A stretch of 64,000 nt of DNA from Bacillota bacterium (GCA_023397675.1 JAEWTV010000120.1:1-64000); one strand, 5' to 3'. Numbered from the stretch's first letter, positions 18,301 to 28,076 are shown. The notes: generated from the letters alone by a model not told the origin. Program-made: numbers and translations.

Positions 18301-18341
18301 AAAAGCCATTCCCGATGTCATTTACATTGGTAATGGCTTTT
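18301..18341. terminator. Hairpin terminator
   Basis: AAAAGCCATT (18301-18310) pairs exactly with AATGGCTTTT (18332-18341). Runs of T lie on both sides, so it could end transcripts from either direction and insulate the xis-int module. Confidence 0.65.
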
Positions 18342-19341
18342 CTTTCATATCCGATTTAACTCTTTTCTTTCAATGCCGTTTACTCTCATAACTAGCCATA
18401 TTAATGCTTTTCTCACACCGGAATTTTTATCATTTCAAAATAATACAAATTATCTCTGAATTATATTTTTTCCATCTGAAGCATAAAATTTTAAATCAGC
18501 TCCTTTTACCTCCTGGGTTCCAAAAATAATACACTAGCCATAGTGCAGCTACCTCCAAACCCAAAATTCTACTTTTTTTTACTATTTCAATAAATCAATA
18601 TAGTTCAACAGCACTTTTTATAAATGCTTTAAAAATACTTATTTTCAGGCATCTTACTTCTATTTTAAATGCCAGTAACCTAATTGTTAATTAACACCCA
18701 ACTCATTTCTTATAATTTCACTATATTCCTCGCCATACCCCATATATTTTTCTGGAAACCTCATTTAGGGCTACTTTATCAGCCATTTCAATATACCCTA
18801 CACATAAATCCCTACCTTGTTCCAAATAAAATACAAAATTTCTATTGTCAAACTGTTCCTTACATCCTACATTAAGTGCTTATTTATGTATCTTCTAATG
18901 TCAATTGAAGAAGTCTATTCAAATTTTCATCGTGCCAAAATCTCAATTTTACATTTTCAAATCCCGATGGATAGTATTTACAAACTATCACAAGTCAGAT
19001 TTATGTCTATTATTTACTTAAAAACTGAATATTCACAAATAATTCATTTTTAAATAAAAAGATATTAATTTCATAGGTCTTTCGATATATTCATAATGCC
19101 ATATTAGATATCAATCAAGTAGTGCGATAATATAACTAGATCTGGCACTGACTGTTTTTCACTTGAAAAATTAACCTTTTTTAATAATTCTGGACATTCA
19201 TATGTTATAATTCAACTTAATATTTAGACACCACTACTGCTCACAATAAAACATATTTTCACTTAAATATTTCCTTTTTTCAATTGTCATATTTCATCTT
19301 ATCACTTTCAGACTTTTAAACCTCCATGAGCAAAAACTATA
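18342..19341. other. 1-kb gene-free, AT-rich stretch
   Basis: Between the hairpin and the stop at 19342 I see no convincing ORF on either strand. Short frames there lack ribosome sites and have low-complexity, Phe/Ile/Lys-rich translations. A small RNA cannot be excluded. Confidence 0.5.
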
Positions 19342-20079
19342 TTATTTGAAGTAGTTCCTTTTTATCATTGATTCCGGTAAATGCCAATCAGGTTCCACAT
19401 CATTATCTCTATTTATTAAATTCTTTTCATGCTCTCGCCCGAAATATTTAAATAGTAACTCTTTACGTTCCTTGTCCTGTTCAGTTAGTATTTTACATGA
19501 AACTAAGAATTCCAAATAACCTACTTGCTCACTTGATAGTTTTGATACAGTATCCTGCAAACCTTTCTTACTATAGGGCAATAGTTTCGATACGCAGTTC
19601 AGGAAGTCCTTATCTGGAAGATGTGTATTTATTGGGGCTATTGGTAACCTAAATGATATATCTAACTTATTTATACCGGAATATTTGATTATTTTGTTAT
19701 GTAGTTTTTCCTCATATTTTTCAATATCCTTATTTTCCATTATATCTGATATTACATTTTCACCGAAGTCCCTGACTATCCGGTGCCTGTCAGTTCTTAT
19801 ACTTTCTTTAATGCCTTCTTCATTGAGCTGCTCTTCATTCATATTAAAAAGTTCAGCTACGTTTACAATTTTAAAATTCTTGAATCGTATGTATAACTGA
19901 GTTCTATTATTAAGGTATTTTGAGTTCATCAAGAAGTCTGTAAATAACCTAAAAAATACTATTTGCCTATTATTCAACTGCTTATTACAAGACAGCTTTT
20001 TTGGCTTTCCTCTGATTGTTTCGCCGTCCGTTCCTAAAAAACAGTCAACCATTTCTTTTAACTCCTGCATAATTCCCAA
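19342..20079 (-). CDS. Hypothetical protein, paralogue of the next gene
   Basis: A 245-aa soluble, highly charged protein of unknown family. Its middle (RTQLYIRFKNFKIVNVAELF, TDRHRIVRDFGENVISDIM, YEEKLHNKI) aligns by eye with the protein at 20109-20771, which shows TKVYLTTGYISLAEYARQ and NKIKRLFGDRVIVDIV in the same order. The pair therefore arose by duplication. The start is a TTG after GGTGGTGGGG, or the ATG three codons on. Both lie in one minus-strand run with 20847 and 21500. Confidence 0.65.
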   Translation of the reverse strand: MGIMQELKEMVDCFLGTDGETIRGKPKKLSCNKQLNNRQIVFFRLFTDFLMNSKYLNNRTQLYIRFKNFKIVNVAELFNMNEEQLNEEGIKESIRTDRHRIVRDFGENVISDIMENKDIEKYEEKLHNKIIKYSGINKLDISFRLPIAPINTHLPDKDFLNCVSKLLPYSKKGLQDTVSKLSSEQVGYLEFLVSCKILTEQDKERKELLFKYFGREHEKNLINRDNDVEPDWHLPESMIKRNYFK

Positions 20080-20108
20080 TGTAACCCCACCACCCTTTTA
20101 CTTGAATT

Positions 20109-20771
20109 TTATAATTCCTGAGAATCATTTTCTATCCCCAAAATTCTTTCCAGTTCAATTTTGTCCTTCTTCTCATTTTCAGTTAGTAATGTTTTGCCTA
20201 ATAGCCCTCGGGCGTATGCTGCAGCATTTTTATCTACCCATTTCTCTATTTCCTTCATATTGCTGTATGAAAAAACACTTATCGTCCCAATAAACCCTTT
20301 GAATCCCTCAGGTGTGACATTCTTGCCCTCTCCATCTTTGGGAAGTTTTAACACAATTCTATCATCCAGTAGATGCCTATTGGTGCTTCGATGTAATACG
20401 TCCTCCAATTTTTGTTCATATACACCTATATCAGTGTTTGGATAATGTACAATGTCAACTATCACCCGATCACCAAACAGCCTTTTTATTTTATTGATGT
20501 CTCTGGTGATTCTTTGTGTTACTGTGTCCTCTCTTTCATCACTTTTATATTGTCTGGCATATTCTGCAAGACTTATGTACCCAGTAGTAAGATACACTTT
20601 GGTATCTTCATGAATTATGTCTGTATGAAGCAATACATCAATGAACTGCCGGATAAACTCAATTCTCCGTCTTTCCAATTTTTTTTTACCAGTTCTGCCG
20701 ACAGGTGTTTCAAGTATTTCACCATCTTTCACAAAGTCACAAAAGAATTCCTGAATTGCTTTTGCATCCAT
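20109..20771 (-). CDS. Hypothetical protein, paralogue of the neighbouring gene
   Basis: A 220-aa protein that shares its central pattern with the gene at 19342-20079: a predicted helix (RRIEFIRQFIDVLLHTDII), TKVYLTTGYISLAEYARQY, a TQRITRDINKIKRLFGDRVI segment that could be an HTH-like helix pair, then YEQKLEDVL. The start at 20771 follows GGGGAGAGAATTAAT. The two copies have diverged widely, so they may have separate partners. No function is proposed. Confidence 0.65.
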   Translation of the reverse strand: MDAKAIQEFFCDFVKDGEILETPVGRTGKKKLERRRIEFIRQFIDVLLHTDIIHEDTKVYLTTGYISLAEYARQYKSDEREDTVTQRITRDINKIKRLFGDRVIVDIVHYPNTDIGVYEQKLEDVLHRSTNRHLLDDRIVLKLPKDGEGKNVTPEGFKGFIGTISVFSYSNMKEIEKWVDKNAAAYARGLLGKTLLTENEKKDKIELERILGIENDSQEL

Positions 20772-20846
20772 ATTAATTCTCTCCCCTCTTGTCAAATATG
20801 TTCCAACTGATAACCTTTGCCGGTTGTTCGTCCAGCGAATCTGGTA

Positions 20847-21368
20847 TTACATCACCATTGATGTAATCTCTGCACACTTGTCTTTTTCTGTATGAAATTT
20901 GAAACCCATGGCCTGTAATTCCCTATAATCTTTCACATAAAAGTTTCTATCTAATTTAAAACCGTACTCATTTATTTTTCTTAGAATTGCGTTAATATGG
21001 TATAACTCCTTCCTTGTAACCCATTCAAGATTACAGACGGCAATATTTTTCTTATTGCCGTCAATATTCCTTATCAGCATATGCTCTTCCTCCGATAAGC
21101 CCAGAAATACAAGACCTATTAATTTCTTCTTTAAGATACTGAACGTTTGTCCGTTTATATTTATATTAACAGTCATTACTCCAGGCTTTGGGGCACCGTG
21201 TCTGTTAATAATCCTATAACGCTCTACTTCAAACCAACCAAAAATAACAATGGACTTGTAAACTCTTCCATCTGGATACAACCGCAATATTGTACCGTCT
21301 CTAAAATAAATCTCGACTTCCTCAGGTGTCCTAAAAACAATATTTTTTATTATTTCCTTCTCATACAT
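20847..21368 (-). CDS. Degenerate HNH-endonuclease-like protein
   Basis: The 173-aa protein includes RNIDGNKKNIAVCNLEWVTRKE, which matches the end of NUMOD4/HNH homing nucleases (usual form VNHIDGNKTNN..NLEWVT). The first catalytic His of that motif is replaced (HMLIRNID), so cleavage may be lost. The earlier VFLGLSEEEHMLIR segment fits the same fold. The N-terminal half is a beta-rich stretch. GGGGGTGG precedes the start. It may be a DNA-binding derivative of an HNH nuclease; this is inference. Confidence 0.6.
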   Translation of the reverse strand: MYEKEIIKNIVFRTPEEVEIYFRDGTILRLYPDGRVYKSIVIFGWFEVERYRIINRHGAPKPGVMTVNININGQTFSILKKKLIGLVFLGLSEEEHMLIRNIDGNKKNIAVCNLEWVTRKELYHINAILRKINEYGFKLDRNFYVKDYRELQAMGFKFHTEKDKCAEITSMVM

Positions 21369-21386
21369 TTTGCCACCCCCATAATT

Positions 21387-21503
21387 TTACTGATTTTTTA
21401 CAGAACGTCTTTTTCTGTATGCAATAACACCCATTATAATTAGAACAATTGCTGCTATAGCTCCTGCTATCAAATCTATTTTAAGTCCGTCATAAAAGTT
21501 CAT
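21387..21503 (-). CDS. 38-aa single-pass membrane protein
   Basis: This short gene encodes MNFYDGLKID, one hydrophobic helix (LIAGAIAAIVLIIMGVIAY) and a basic tail RKRRSVKNQ. Its ATG overlaps the TGA of the upstream coiled-coil gene (ATGA), and GGGGG lies just upstream, so translation is probably coupled. The basic C-terminus predicts an inside orientation for the tail. The function is unknown; small membrane peptides next to regulators can be toxins or anchors. Confidence 0.6.
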   Translation of the reverse strand: MNFYDGLKIDLIAGAIAAIVLIIMGVIAYRKRRSVKNQ

Positions 21504-22168
21504 GATAACAACCCCCTTCTTTTTAATTTTTCTATTCTATTGATTACTGTCTGTAGACAACACTTTATCCCTTTATCTGACAACGTTTTTTGTATATGCA
21601 ATGGCTTAAATCCCAACGAGTATAACTTTATGACTTCATCGTCTTGTATATCTTTCCGCTTTCGTCTGCCTTTTTTCTGTTGGTCTTTCATTTTTTGTCC
21701 AAGGTCTGCTAAACCCTGTATCTCCATATTTTCTCTTTTCAACCTATTGTTCTCTGCAACCAACTCTGCAATATAACCAGCTTTGATCTGTTTCATTCGT
21801 TCATCTGTAGACTCTTCATTTCCTATTAACTGAATTCTATCTTTCAAATTCAAGTTCTCAGCCTTTAATTCTTGATTCTCATTAAGTATTTCTCTGACAT
21901 TTTCCCGGCTTTCTTCAGTAATCAACTCAAAACTCTGAATAAACAGATTTTCTTCTAATTCTTTTATCTTTCCATCCTGTTCCTCGATAATCCGTTCAAA
22001 GTCTGGATAATCCTTATCTGCTATCCTATTGATGACACTATTTATTACATTCAATTCATCATCAGTAATACATCCTAACTTACGTTCCATTAGTAACTGC
22101 TCAACCAACGTAAATGTACTATTAAAAACATCTCGAATGATTCTCGAATCCTTTATTGTATATGCCAT
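21500..22168 (-). CDS. Coiled-coil protein with C-terminal helix-turn-helix
   Basis: The 222-aa protein has a long coiled coil (about residues 60-165, for example EEQDGKIKELEENLFIQSFE and NRLKRENMEIQGLADLGQK), a basic linker (KKGRRKRK) and a C-terminal helix-turn-helix (DDEVIKLYSLGFKPLHIQKT, TVINRIEKLKRRG). That end resembles resolvase- or phage-type DNA-binding tails. The start at 22168 follows GGAGGAAATATAAA. It overlaps the 38-aa membrane protein gene by four bases. Confidence 0.7.
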   Translation of the reverse strand: MAYTIKDSRIIRDVFNSTFTLVEQLLMERKLGCITDDELNVINSVINRIADKDYPDFERIIEEQDGKIKELEENLFIQSFELITEESRENVREILNENQELKAENLNLKDRIQLIGNEESTDERMKQIKAGYIAELVAENNRLKRENMEIQGLADLGQKMKDQQKKGRRKRKDIQDDEVIKLYSLGFKPLHIQKTLSDKGIKCCLQTVINRIEKLKRRGLLS

Positions 22169-22250
22169 TTTATATTTCCTCCAAATTAACCCCCATTTTT
22201 TATATCTAATAATTATCAATAAATAAGTATTATTTATAGTTCCATATCCA

Positions 22251-23605
22251 ATCGAATAGGAGGTAGCTGATTATTTCAGCTACCGACCTTTCACAACACC
22301 GTGCGTACCGTTCGGTACACGGCGTTTCCCCAGTTTATGCTGTTACAGTTTTGTAGTAATCCTGGAAAAATGTATATCCTGCTTCTTTTAACCGTTTATC
22401 AGTGATTGTGCATGTGAGTATTGGGCTTTTGGCTGTGCGCCAATAGCCTTTTCTTGTACAAGAGTACTTTCTTGCATTTGAGTGATTAAACCCAAGTTTT
22501 CTAAGCATTTCATATCTTGTTTTGACCTTCTTCCATCGTTTCCAGATGTACATTCTTATCCTTCTTCGTAGCCATTGGTCAGTACTATCTAAAAGTTTTC
22601 TCATGTCGGCCAGTTTGAAGTAGTTCACCCACCCCGTTACAAACTCTTTAAGTTTTCGTTTTAGGTTTTCATATCCCAAAGCATTACTACGTGAGGTTAT
22701 TTCTTTAACTTTAGCCTTCATTTTAGTTATACTTTTGGTATGTACTCTGGCTTTTATTCCTGTTTTGCTAGGATAGAAACCATATCCACGGAATTTGATT
22801 TTGCCTATGTAAGAAACACTTGTTTTCTCCCTATTTACTCTAAGCTTTAGCTTCTTTTCAATGTACGGGAGTATATTTGTTAGAATCCTCTCTGCACTCC
22901 TTTTGCATTTTGCAAACAAGAGCATATCATCAGCGTAACGTACAAATTTTATTCCCCGCCTTTCAAGTTCTTTATCTAGCTCATTCAGCATTATATTGCT
23001 GCATAATGGACTGGTTTTCTAAACTTAGAATTTGTTCGAGAATTCTATTCCCTCTACTGTCGGCATTGGTGATATTGTTTTCAGTTATCCTCTTTTCAGT
23101 AAGCACTCCGCCATACTCTTCGTGTTCCGCACTATCCCTTTGGCAGTAGCCATCGCTACAGCAACGTATTCTGCTTTCTTTTGCCCCGATTTCGGTAACA
23201 TTCATTTACTTTCACCTCCTAAGGTTCAACCCTTCATGACATCGTCGACTATGTCACTACTATGGTATCTGCTGACTTCTCACGATAAATCTTGTTTCAA
23301 CCATATTTCGCAAATGCGCTCCATATGTCCGTGAGACCTCCCACGGTAAGACGTATAACCTTCATTCCATGCACCTGCAATATTTACACTGATGTGTCCG
23401 TGCAGTTTATTGGGCTTAGTTATGTTTGGCAAACTCGCCCCACATCTTGTGCCTAATATTGTTCGTGTTCCTCAGATTGGAACTTTGCCTCCGACTTCCT
23501 TCAGATTCCACCTCACGATGGACACCCTTGTCCTTGGCTAATGGTTGGCAACTGCCAGCCCCCATAACGGACTTTCACCGTCAAGTTACACGCCATGCGT
23601 GGCAC
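22251..23605 (-). mobile_element. Group II intron remnant (class C-like), deleted
   Basis: On the minus strand the unit opens with GTGCCACGC at 23605 and the conserved 5' region (TGACGGTGAAAGTCCGTTAT). It ends near 22251 after a domain V-like hairpin (CCGTGTACCGAACGGTACGC with GTTGTGAAAGGT) and a domain VI stem. It sits directly after a long hairpin (23607-23656), the usual target of class C introns. The internal reverse transcriptase has lost most of its RT domain, so it cannot move on its own. Confidence 0.8.
22335..23205 (-). pseudogene. Group II intron reverse transcriptase/maturase, internal deletion
   Basis: Two out-of-frame pieces remain. The N-terminal piece (22981-23205) ends in NRILEQILSLEN, the typical start region. 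The C-terminal piece (22335-22991) begins NIMLNELDKELERRG and keeps the YADD active site, the rest of the RT fold, and the maturase X region (GYWRTAKSPI). About 150-200 residues carrying the first RT motifs are missing at the junction near 22990, and the frame changes there. No active enzyme is expected. Confidence 0.88.
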
Positions 23606-23606
23606 A

Positions 23607-23656
23607 CCAATATAAAAGCCCTAACAGTACTTTGACTGTTAAGGCTTTCATATTGG
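23607..23656 (-). terminator. 50-bp hairpin, likely intron target and terminator
   Basis: An imperfect palindrome: CCAATAT/ATATTGG outside, then AAGCC/GGCTT and TAACAG/CTGTTA around an 8-base loop. On the minus strand it ends GGGCTTTTATATTGG, immediately before the intron's 5' base. Class C introns favour such sites. Confidence 0.65.
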
Positions 23657-24042
23657 CAGATAATCTATTTGTTTAATATTTCTTTTCCCTATCGGCTGCT
23701 GCCGTTACTTATTGAATATGTATCACCGGGTTTGTATATCATCTGTTTTAAATCATATTTTATTAAATGTCTACATACTTTTATATGTTCAATTGCCATT
23801 ATTTGTTCTTTAATATTTTTTAATCCTTCCTGCCACCACAATTTTAATAGTAGTGCTCATTCCATTTTATTACTCTGTAATAGTATGCTTTTCACATGTT
23901 TTCGAACCCTATTCCAAACCGTAACCATTTTATCAAAATAATATATCATTTTTAAGAAAAGTTGAAACATATTAATGTATACCGGGATGTACCCACTTGA
24001 AATCCTAATGACATACAAGATATGCTGTCCAATCCGGTATAA
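23657..24042. other. Gene-free stretch
   Basis: Nearly 390 AT-rich bases between the hairpin and the stop at 24043. I see no supported gene or further repeats. Confidence 0.5.
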
Positions 24043-24495
24043 TCATTTCGTTTCCTGCTCTGTGTTGCTGTCTTTGCTTGCTACTTCTAATATGGCCTTT
24101 TCAAGCTCAGTGTAATAGTCTAAATCACTTATGTTTCTGGTAAACAACCGGAATAAATTACTTGTGTCCTCACAGATCGGTTCTGAAAATTCAAAAGCAT
24201 CTACTTCCTCGCCATTCCTTCGTTCTTCTTTAAAAAACAAAATGTTCGTGCTCTTTAAGCTTATGTCAGACTTCTCAGTACTTACAACTCTCATGTTCTC
24301 AAAAAAATACTTATTAACACCTTCAATGCTCAAAACCCCATTTTCCAGAGTCCACTTAAAAGTGTCTAAAATTCCATTATCCAGTAATGCCCAGCTTAAT
24401 AAACCCATCCCGTCCTCATGAAATGCTATATGAGTACCCTCATAGCTGTCAATTTCCTCTGACCATAAACCTATGATATTTTTTACTGCCTCCAT
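24043..24495 (-). CDS. Hypothetical protein
   Basis: A 150-aa acidic protein of unknown family. An N-terminal segment NIIGLWSEEIDSYEGTHIAF suggests a small lipocalin-like or beta-barrel start (IxGxW), followed by alternating beta-type strands (GVLSIEGVNKYFFENMRVV) and an acidic C-terminus. The start at 24495 is preferred because AAGGAG falls 10 bases upstream; the ATG three codons earlier is only one base from it. Confidence 0.6.
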   Translation of the reverse strand: MEAVKNIIGLWSEEIDSYEGTHIAFHEDGMGLLSWALLDNGILDTFKWTLENGVLSIEGVNKYFFENMRVVSTEKSDISLKSTNILFFKEERRNGEEVDAFEFSEPICEDTSNLFRLFTRNISDLDYYTELEKAILEVASKDSNTEQETK

Positions 24496-24537
24496 ATCCC
24501 TCATACTCCTTCCTATTAATTAATCCCAAGATACAGC

Positions 24538-24568
24538 AATGGAGGCTCCGATATTGGAAGCCCCCATT
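24538..24568. terminator. Terminator between the transglutaminase-like and 24043 genes
   Basis: AATGGAGGCT (24538-24547) pairs with AGCCCCCATT (24559-24568) with one mismatch. The T-rich side is on the plus strand (ATTATTTATAT), so activity on the minus strand is less certain. Confidence 0.5.
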
Positions 24569-24631
24569 ATTTATATCTTATCTTATTTATTTATCATTCT
24601 ACTGCTACAATTGACTACTGATAATAAATTA

Positions 24632-26194
24632 TTATTCTTTATATGATGATTTCGTATCAATTCCAATAGTATTTGTTTTACCATCCCAAGTAACGTTGAA
24701 ATTGACCGCTTTGCCTAAATCCCTCAACTTAAAGTAACTCGAACCGTCTATCGTATAAACTGTTAACTTTGCTGCTTTACCATTCACATAGATTGTGGAT
24801 GTACTTAACTGTGCTGTCTTTGCTTTGGGATTTTTTGATATTGCTAGTTCTCCACCAGCTACTTGGTATGCCGTTTTGGTTAATATATTTATCGCATTCT
24901 TTTTACCATCCCACGTAACATTAAATTTCTTAGTTGAACCTTTTATCGCCATTGCAATGTCACGGAGTTTAAAGTAGCTGCTCCCATCAATACTGTATAC
25001 CTCAAACGCAACATTCTTACCATCTATTTTCACCTTTGAATTCATTGGTGAAGCTGTCTTTGAAGTTGATGCTGGTTTGGTTGTCTCTTTGGGCGTTTCT
25101 ATGATTTTACCATCACTGCCTATGATTATCATGCCATCATCTTTATTTCCACCTGTTTTTGGAGGTGTAGTTGTATTAGCTGGTGATGTATCTTTAATCA
25201 GTTCTGATTTATTACTGTCATCTTTTGTAGACTCCTGATATGCTGCAACTTCTGCCTCACTCATTTTTATACTTATATTTGTAAGGTCTATCTTAGTAGA
25301 TGTCGGGCACTGAATTGTCTTATAATAATCATAAATAGTCTCTGAATCGATTTCCAGCTTATGATTTTCAAATAATTCTTCCTTTAGAAAGTATTGTAAA
25401 TTCGGTGCTCCCTGAACTCCAGAATCACACCATGTCGGATCCCAATATAGCCATTTGTTATCCACATAAACAGCGTTCCAAGCATGCGGTAAAGTTCCTT
25501 CATTATTAGTTGCTGTACCATATACCGTTATTATCGGTATGTTTAATTTTAAACATATTAAATGTGCAGCAGATGCATACCCGCCGCAAGTTGTTTTACC
25601 TTCTATTAAGCATCCGTATGAAGGACTTATTGACGTAGAATCAAAACTATATTCACATTTGTCCGTAATATATTTATTGACAAACTCTAATTTTTCCCTT
25701 GTAGTTGTAAATCTATTTGCTTGCTCTGCAATATCATCAATCACTTTGTTTAGTTCAGTTTCTTCATTTGGTTTAGCATATTTAAAATAAAGGTCAATCT
25801 CCTGTTGGATTGATTTTTTCGAATATTCATTTGTAGTATTATTTAACTTGTTTTCTAAGTATTCATATGAAGTTGGAATCCACCCTAATGAAATTTTCAG
25901 TTTCTCATAATTATCATCTGTTACATAATACTGGTCATCAACAGTAGCCCATGTTTCAAAACTCCTCCCAAAAAGTAAATTTATAACTGTATGTAATTTA
26001 TCATCCGGGGGCTCCTTTACATAAAATTCAGTTGTATTTATACCTTTTAAATAATTTTGATAAACCTCATATGCTATTTTATAATTATCTAACTTTTTAT
26101 CGCTTAGCTTTGGTTGACTTACTGCAATTGCTGTATTAGTTACTAATATGCTGAAGATTAATACAAATACAGCTGTTTTTAATATGTTTTTCAT
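24632..26194 (-). CDS. Secreted transglutaminase-like protein with two beta-domain repeats
   Basis: The 520-aa protein begins with a signal peptide (KNILKTAVFVLIFSILVTNT, AIAV). A transglutaminase/protease-like core has Cys203 in TTCGGYASA, His237 in LPHAWNAVYVD and Asp252 in YWDPTW. A Ser/Thr/Lys/Pro linker leads to two copies of a copper-amine-oxidase-N-like (stalk) domain, each with IDGSSYFKLRD and FNVTWDGK. It is probably exported and wall-associated, modifying or binding surface polymers. The start at 26194 follows AAAGGAGAGGACAA. Its presence in a defence island is unexplained cargo. Confidence 0.85.
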   Translation of the reverse strand: MKNILKTAVFVLIFSILVTNTAIAVSQPKLSDKKLDNYKIAYEVYQNYLKGINTTEFYVKEPPDDKLHTVINLLFGRSFETWATVDDQYYVTDDNYEKLKISLGWIPTSYEYLENKLNNTTNEYSKKSIQQEIDLYFKYAKPNEETELNKVIDDIAEQANRFTTTREKLEFVNKYITDKCEYSFDSTSISPSYGCLIEGKTTCGGYASAAHLICLKLNIPIITVYGTATNNEGTLPHAWNAVYVDNKWLYWDPTWCDSGVQGAPNLQYFLKEELFENHKLEIDSETIYDYYKTIQCPTSTKIDLTNISIKMSEAEVAAYQESTKDDSNKSELIKDTSPANTTTPPKTGGNKDDGMIIIGSDGKIIETPKETTKPASTSKTASPMNSKVKIDGKNVAFEVYSIDGSSYFKLRDIAMAIKGSTKKFNVTWDGKKNAINILTKTAYQVAGGELAISKNPKAKTAQLSTSTIYVNGKAAKLTVYTIDGSSYFKLRDLGKAVNFNVTWDGKTNTIGIDTKSSYKE

Positions 26195-26445
26195 TTGTCC
26201 TCTCCTTTCATAATTTTGTTCCACTATATAAGTAACTTTTATAAATTTCTTGTTTTACATTAGTAAACATCAGCATTTCCCTATTTTCGACAAGGGTATC
26301 TATGACCTTCAACTTCCAAATAAAAACTATATATCTAATAACAAGTATTATCCTATAATAATTCCGTTCATCAAAAGTACTTGTTTAAATTACCGATATA
26401 TTTGATTATTTAAATAATCTTATACAGATACATAAAACTTCAAAT

Positions 26446-26474
26446 AAAAAGACCACTACTTTAGAGTGGCCTTT
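26446..26474 (-). terminator. Terminator after the 26493 gene
   Basis: CCACT (26453-26457) pairs with AGTGG (26465-26469), extended by AAAG/CTTT. On the minus strand the stem is followed by TTTTTATTTG. Confidence 0.7.
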
Positions 26475-26492
26475 CTACTTTCAGTATGTTTT

Positions 26493-27188
26493 TTATTTTT
26501 GCTTATTTGCTAACCTACCTTTACCCCTATTGACTCCCTTATCAGACTTTACATCATTTGAATGAATGTTTTCCGTTGGTAATCCTCCTGGTGTCTCTTG
26601 TTTACTTTCTTCAGCTACTTTCTCTGCTTTAACTTTTGCAACTGGAGCTTTCTTCTCAATTTTAGGTACTTTTGCTTCTTCCTTCGCCTCCGAAATAACA
26701 TCTGAATTCTTTGTGGTTGTCACTGATTCAGCATTGCTCTCAGTTGATGGTTTCTCAGGTTCTCTGTCCTCTGTCTCCTCCTCATTTTTCACAAGAGTTA
26801 ATACCGGAGCATTAGTTTTACTCTCTATTTTGGCAGTTAAACTGTTTATCATATCCATGATATCATTTGCATCGTCAATATCATCAACTTCTGATATCAT
26901 TTTCAGAACAGCTGCCTTTTCATCACTTGTTACCTCAAAAAGTTTCAAGCTATCAAATAGAAAATTGTAGGCCCTGGCATAGACAGAATGATAATAAATA
27001 AAATTTCTTAAAATAAAAATGTTACAACCATTTTTTGCCTTTTCTTCAAGCATATCAGCCATTGCATCAAGACATATACTATCAAATTTTAGTAATGCCT
27101 TCATCTTTGAAATATCGTTTGTTTCCTCTGCATGAATGTGATATACCAGTTCCTTTATTACTGGCACGATTTGTTCTGCTCTAATCAT
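26493..27188 (-). CDS. Hypothetical protein with charged, low-complexity tail
   Basis: A 231-aa protein in two parts. The first 130 residues are helical with an acidic region (SEVDDIDDANDIMDMINSL). From about residue 135 on it is a Lys/Glu/Val/Thr-rich, probably disordered tail (EAKEEAKVPKIEKKAPVAKV) ending basic. I do not recognise a family. GGGAGG precedes the ATG. The following gene on the strand is 27390, so this one is last in a run from 28937. Confidence 0.65.
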   Translation of the reverse strand: MIRAEQIVPVIKELVYHIHAEETNDISKMKALLKFDSICLDAMADMLEEKAKNGCNIFILRNFIYYHSVYARAYNFLFDSLKLFEVTSDEKAAVLKMISEVDDIDDANDIMDMINSLTAKIESKTNAPVLTLVKNEEETEDREPEKPSTESNAESVTTTKNSDVISEAKEEAKVPKIEKKAPVAKVKAEKVAEESKQETPGGLPTENIHSNDVKSDKGVNRGKGRLANKQK

Positions 27189-27389
27189 AGTTAATTGCCT
27201 CCCTAACGCTTTTAATAGATTTTGATTGCTTTCCCTACATTTCTTTCAAATCAACTTTCTTCTTTTTACTGCCGACTACACCACCGCCTTTCATACTACA
27301 AATACTCATAATAGGGTCCGTATTCTTTGGAATGTTGAATTGGAGACTATTTATTAAAAAGGCCGAGTTGCAAGTAAACATCTTGCTTC

Positions 27390-28076
27390 TCAGCTATCTC
27401 CCAGTTTATATGTTTTGGGCTTCTTTGCTCCTGTATCTTTTGTATATGGATGAACCCATATTTTCTTGCCGTTCTTATAATGTCTTGGATGCCCCCGGAC
27501 ACCCCAACTTTCCGTATGTTTCTGCCTTGGAATCTTATCAGGATTTATATGTCTTGCACCGTCCGGTATCCTATAAACAACCCTTTGAAGCTTTATTACT
27601 CTGCTTGGATTATTTCGGTTATGCCACTCTGCCCGTCTACGCTGCGTATTGCTCATTTTTAATGGCTCAGATCGTTCAACTTCCGTATGAAAATTTTCAA
27701 GATAGGCCATACAACTACTGACTGTAGTACATGTATCTGCTATTAAATCCATTTCATTAAAGGTAATATCATACATTTTAAAGACTTTCACCATATCTTC
27801 ATTTATCCAGCTTGTTAAAACTCTGTATTTCCCACCTAAACGCTCAGTCATTAGCTTGCACATTATTTTTCCATCAGTATAGGATTCATAAATGGTGATC
27901 CGGTCATCTACAAATTTAAAATATATTGTCATGCCGCCCTTAACATCTATAATGCCTTCCGTAATGACCTGCCGATAATTATGTACTAAATCTTTATTGT
28001 CATCACGCCATTTTAATAGGTTCCAGAGTTCATTTATCGATAATTCAATTTTATCTAATTCATTCCTGTTAACCAC
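27390..28076 (-). CDS. Hypothetical protein with a phage/plasmid-type C-terminal motif
   Basis: The 228-aa protein ends with WGVRGHPRHYKNGKKIWVHP, a motif I associate with many uncharacterised phage and plasmid proteins (WxVRGHxRxYKxGKxxWV). The N-terminal half contains VKGGMTIYFKFVDDRITIYE and looks like a mixed alpha/beta domain. The start is a GTG at 28076. Function unknown; the C-terminal motif supports a mobile-element origin. Confidence 0.65.
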   Translation of the reverse strand: MVNRNELDKIELSINELWNLLKWRDDNKDLVHNYRQVITEGIIDVKGGMTIYFKFVDDRITIYESYTDGKIMCKLMTERLGGKYRVLTSWINEDMVKVFKMYDITFNEMDLIADTCTTVSSCMAYLENFHTEVERSEPLKMSNTQRRRAEWHNRNNPSRVIKLQRVVYRIPDGARHINPDKIPRQKHTESWGVRGHPRHYKNGKKIWVHPYTKDTGAKKPKTYKLGDS

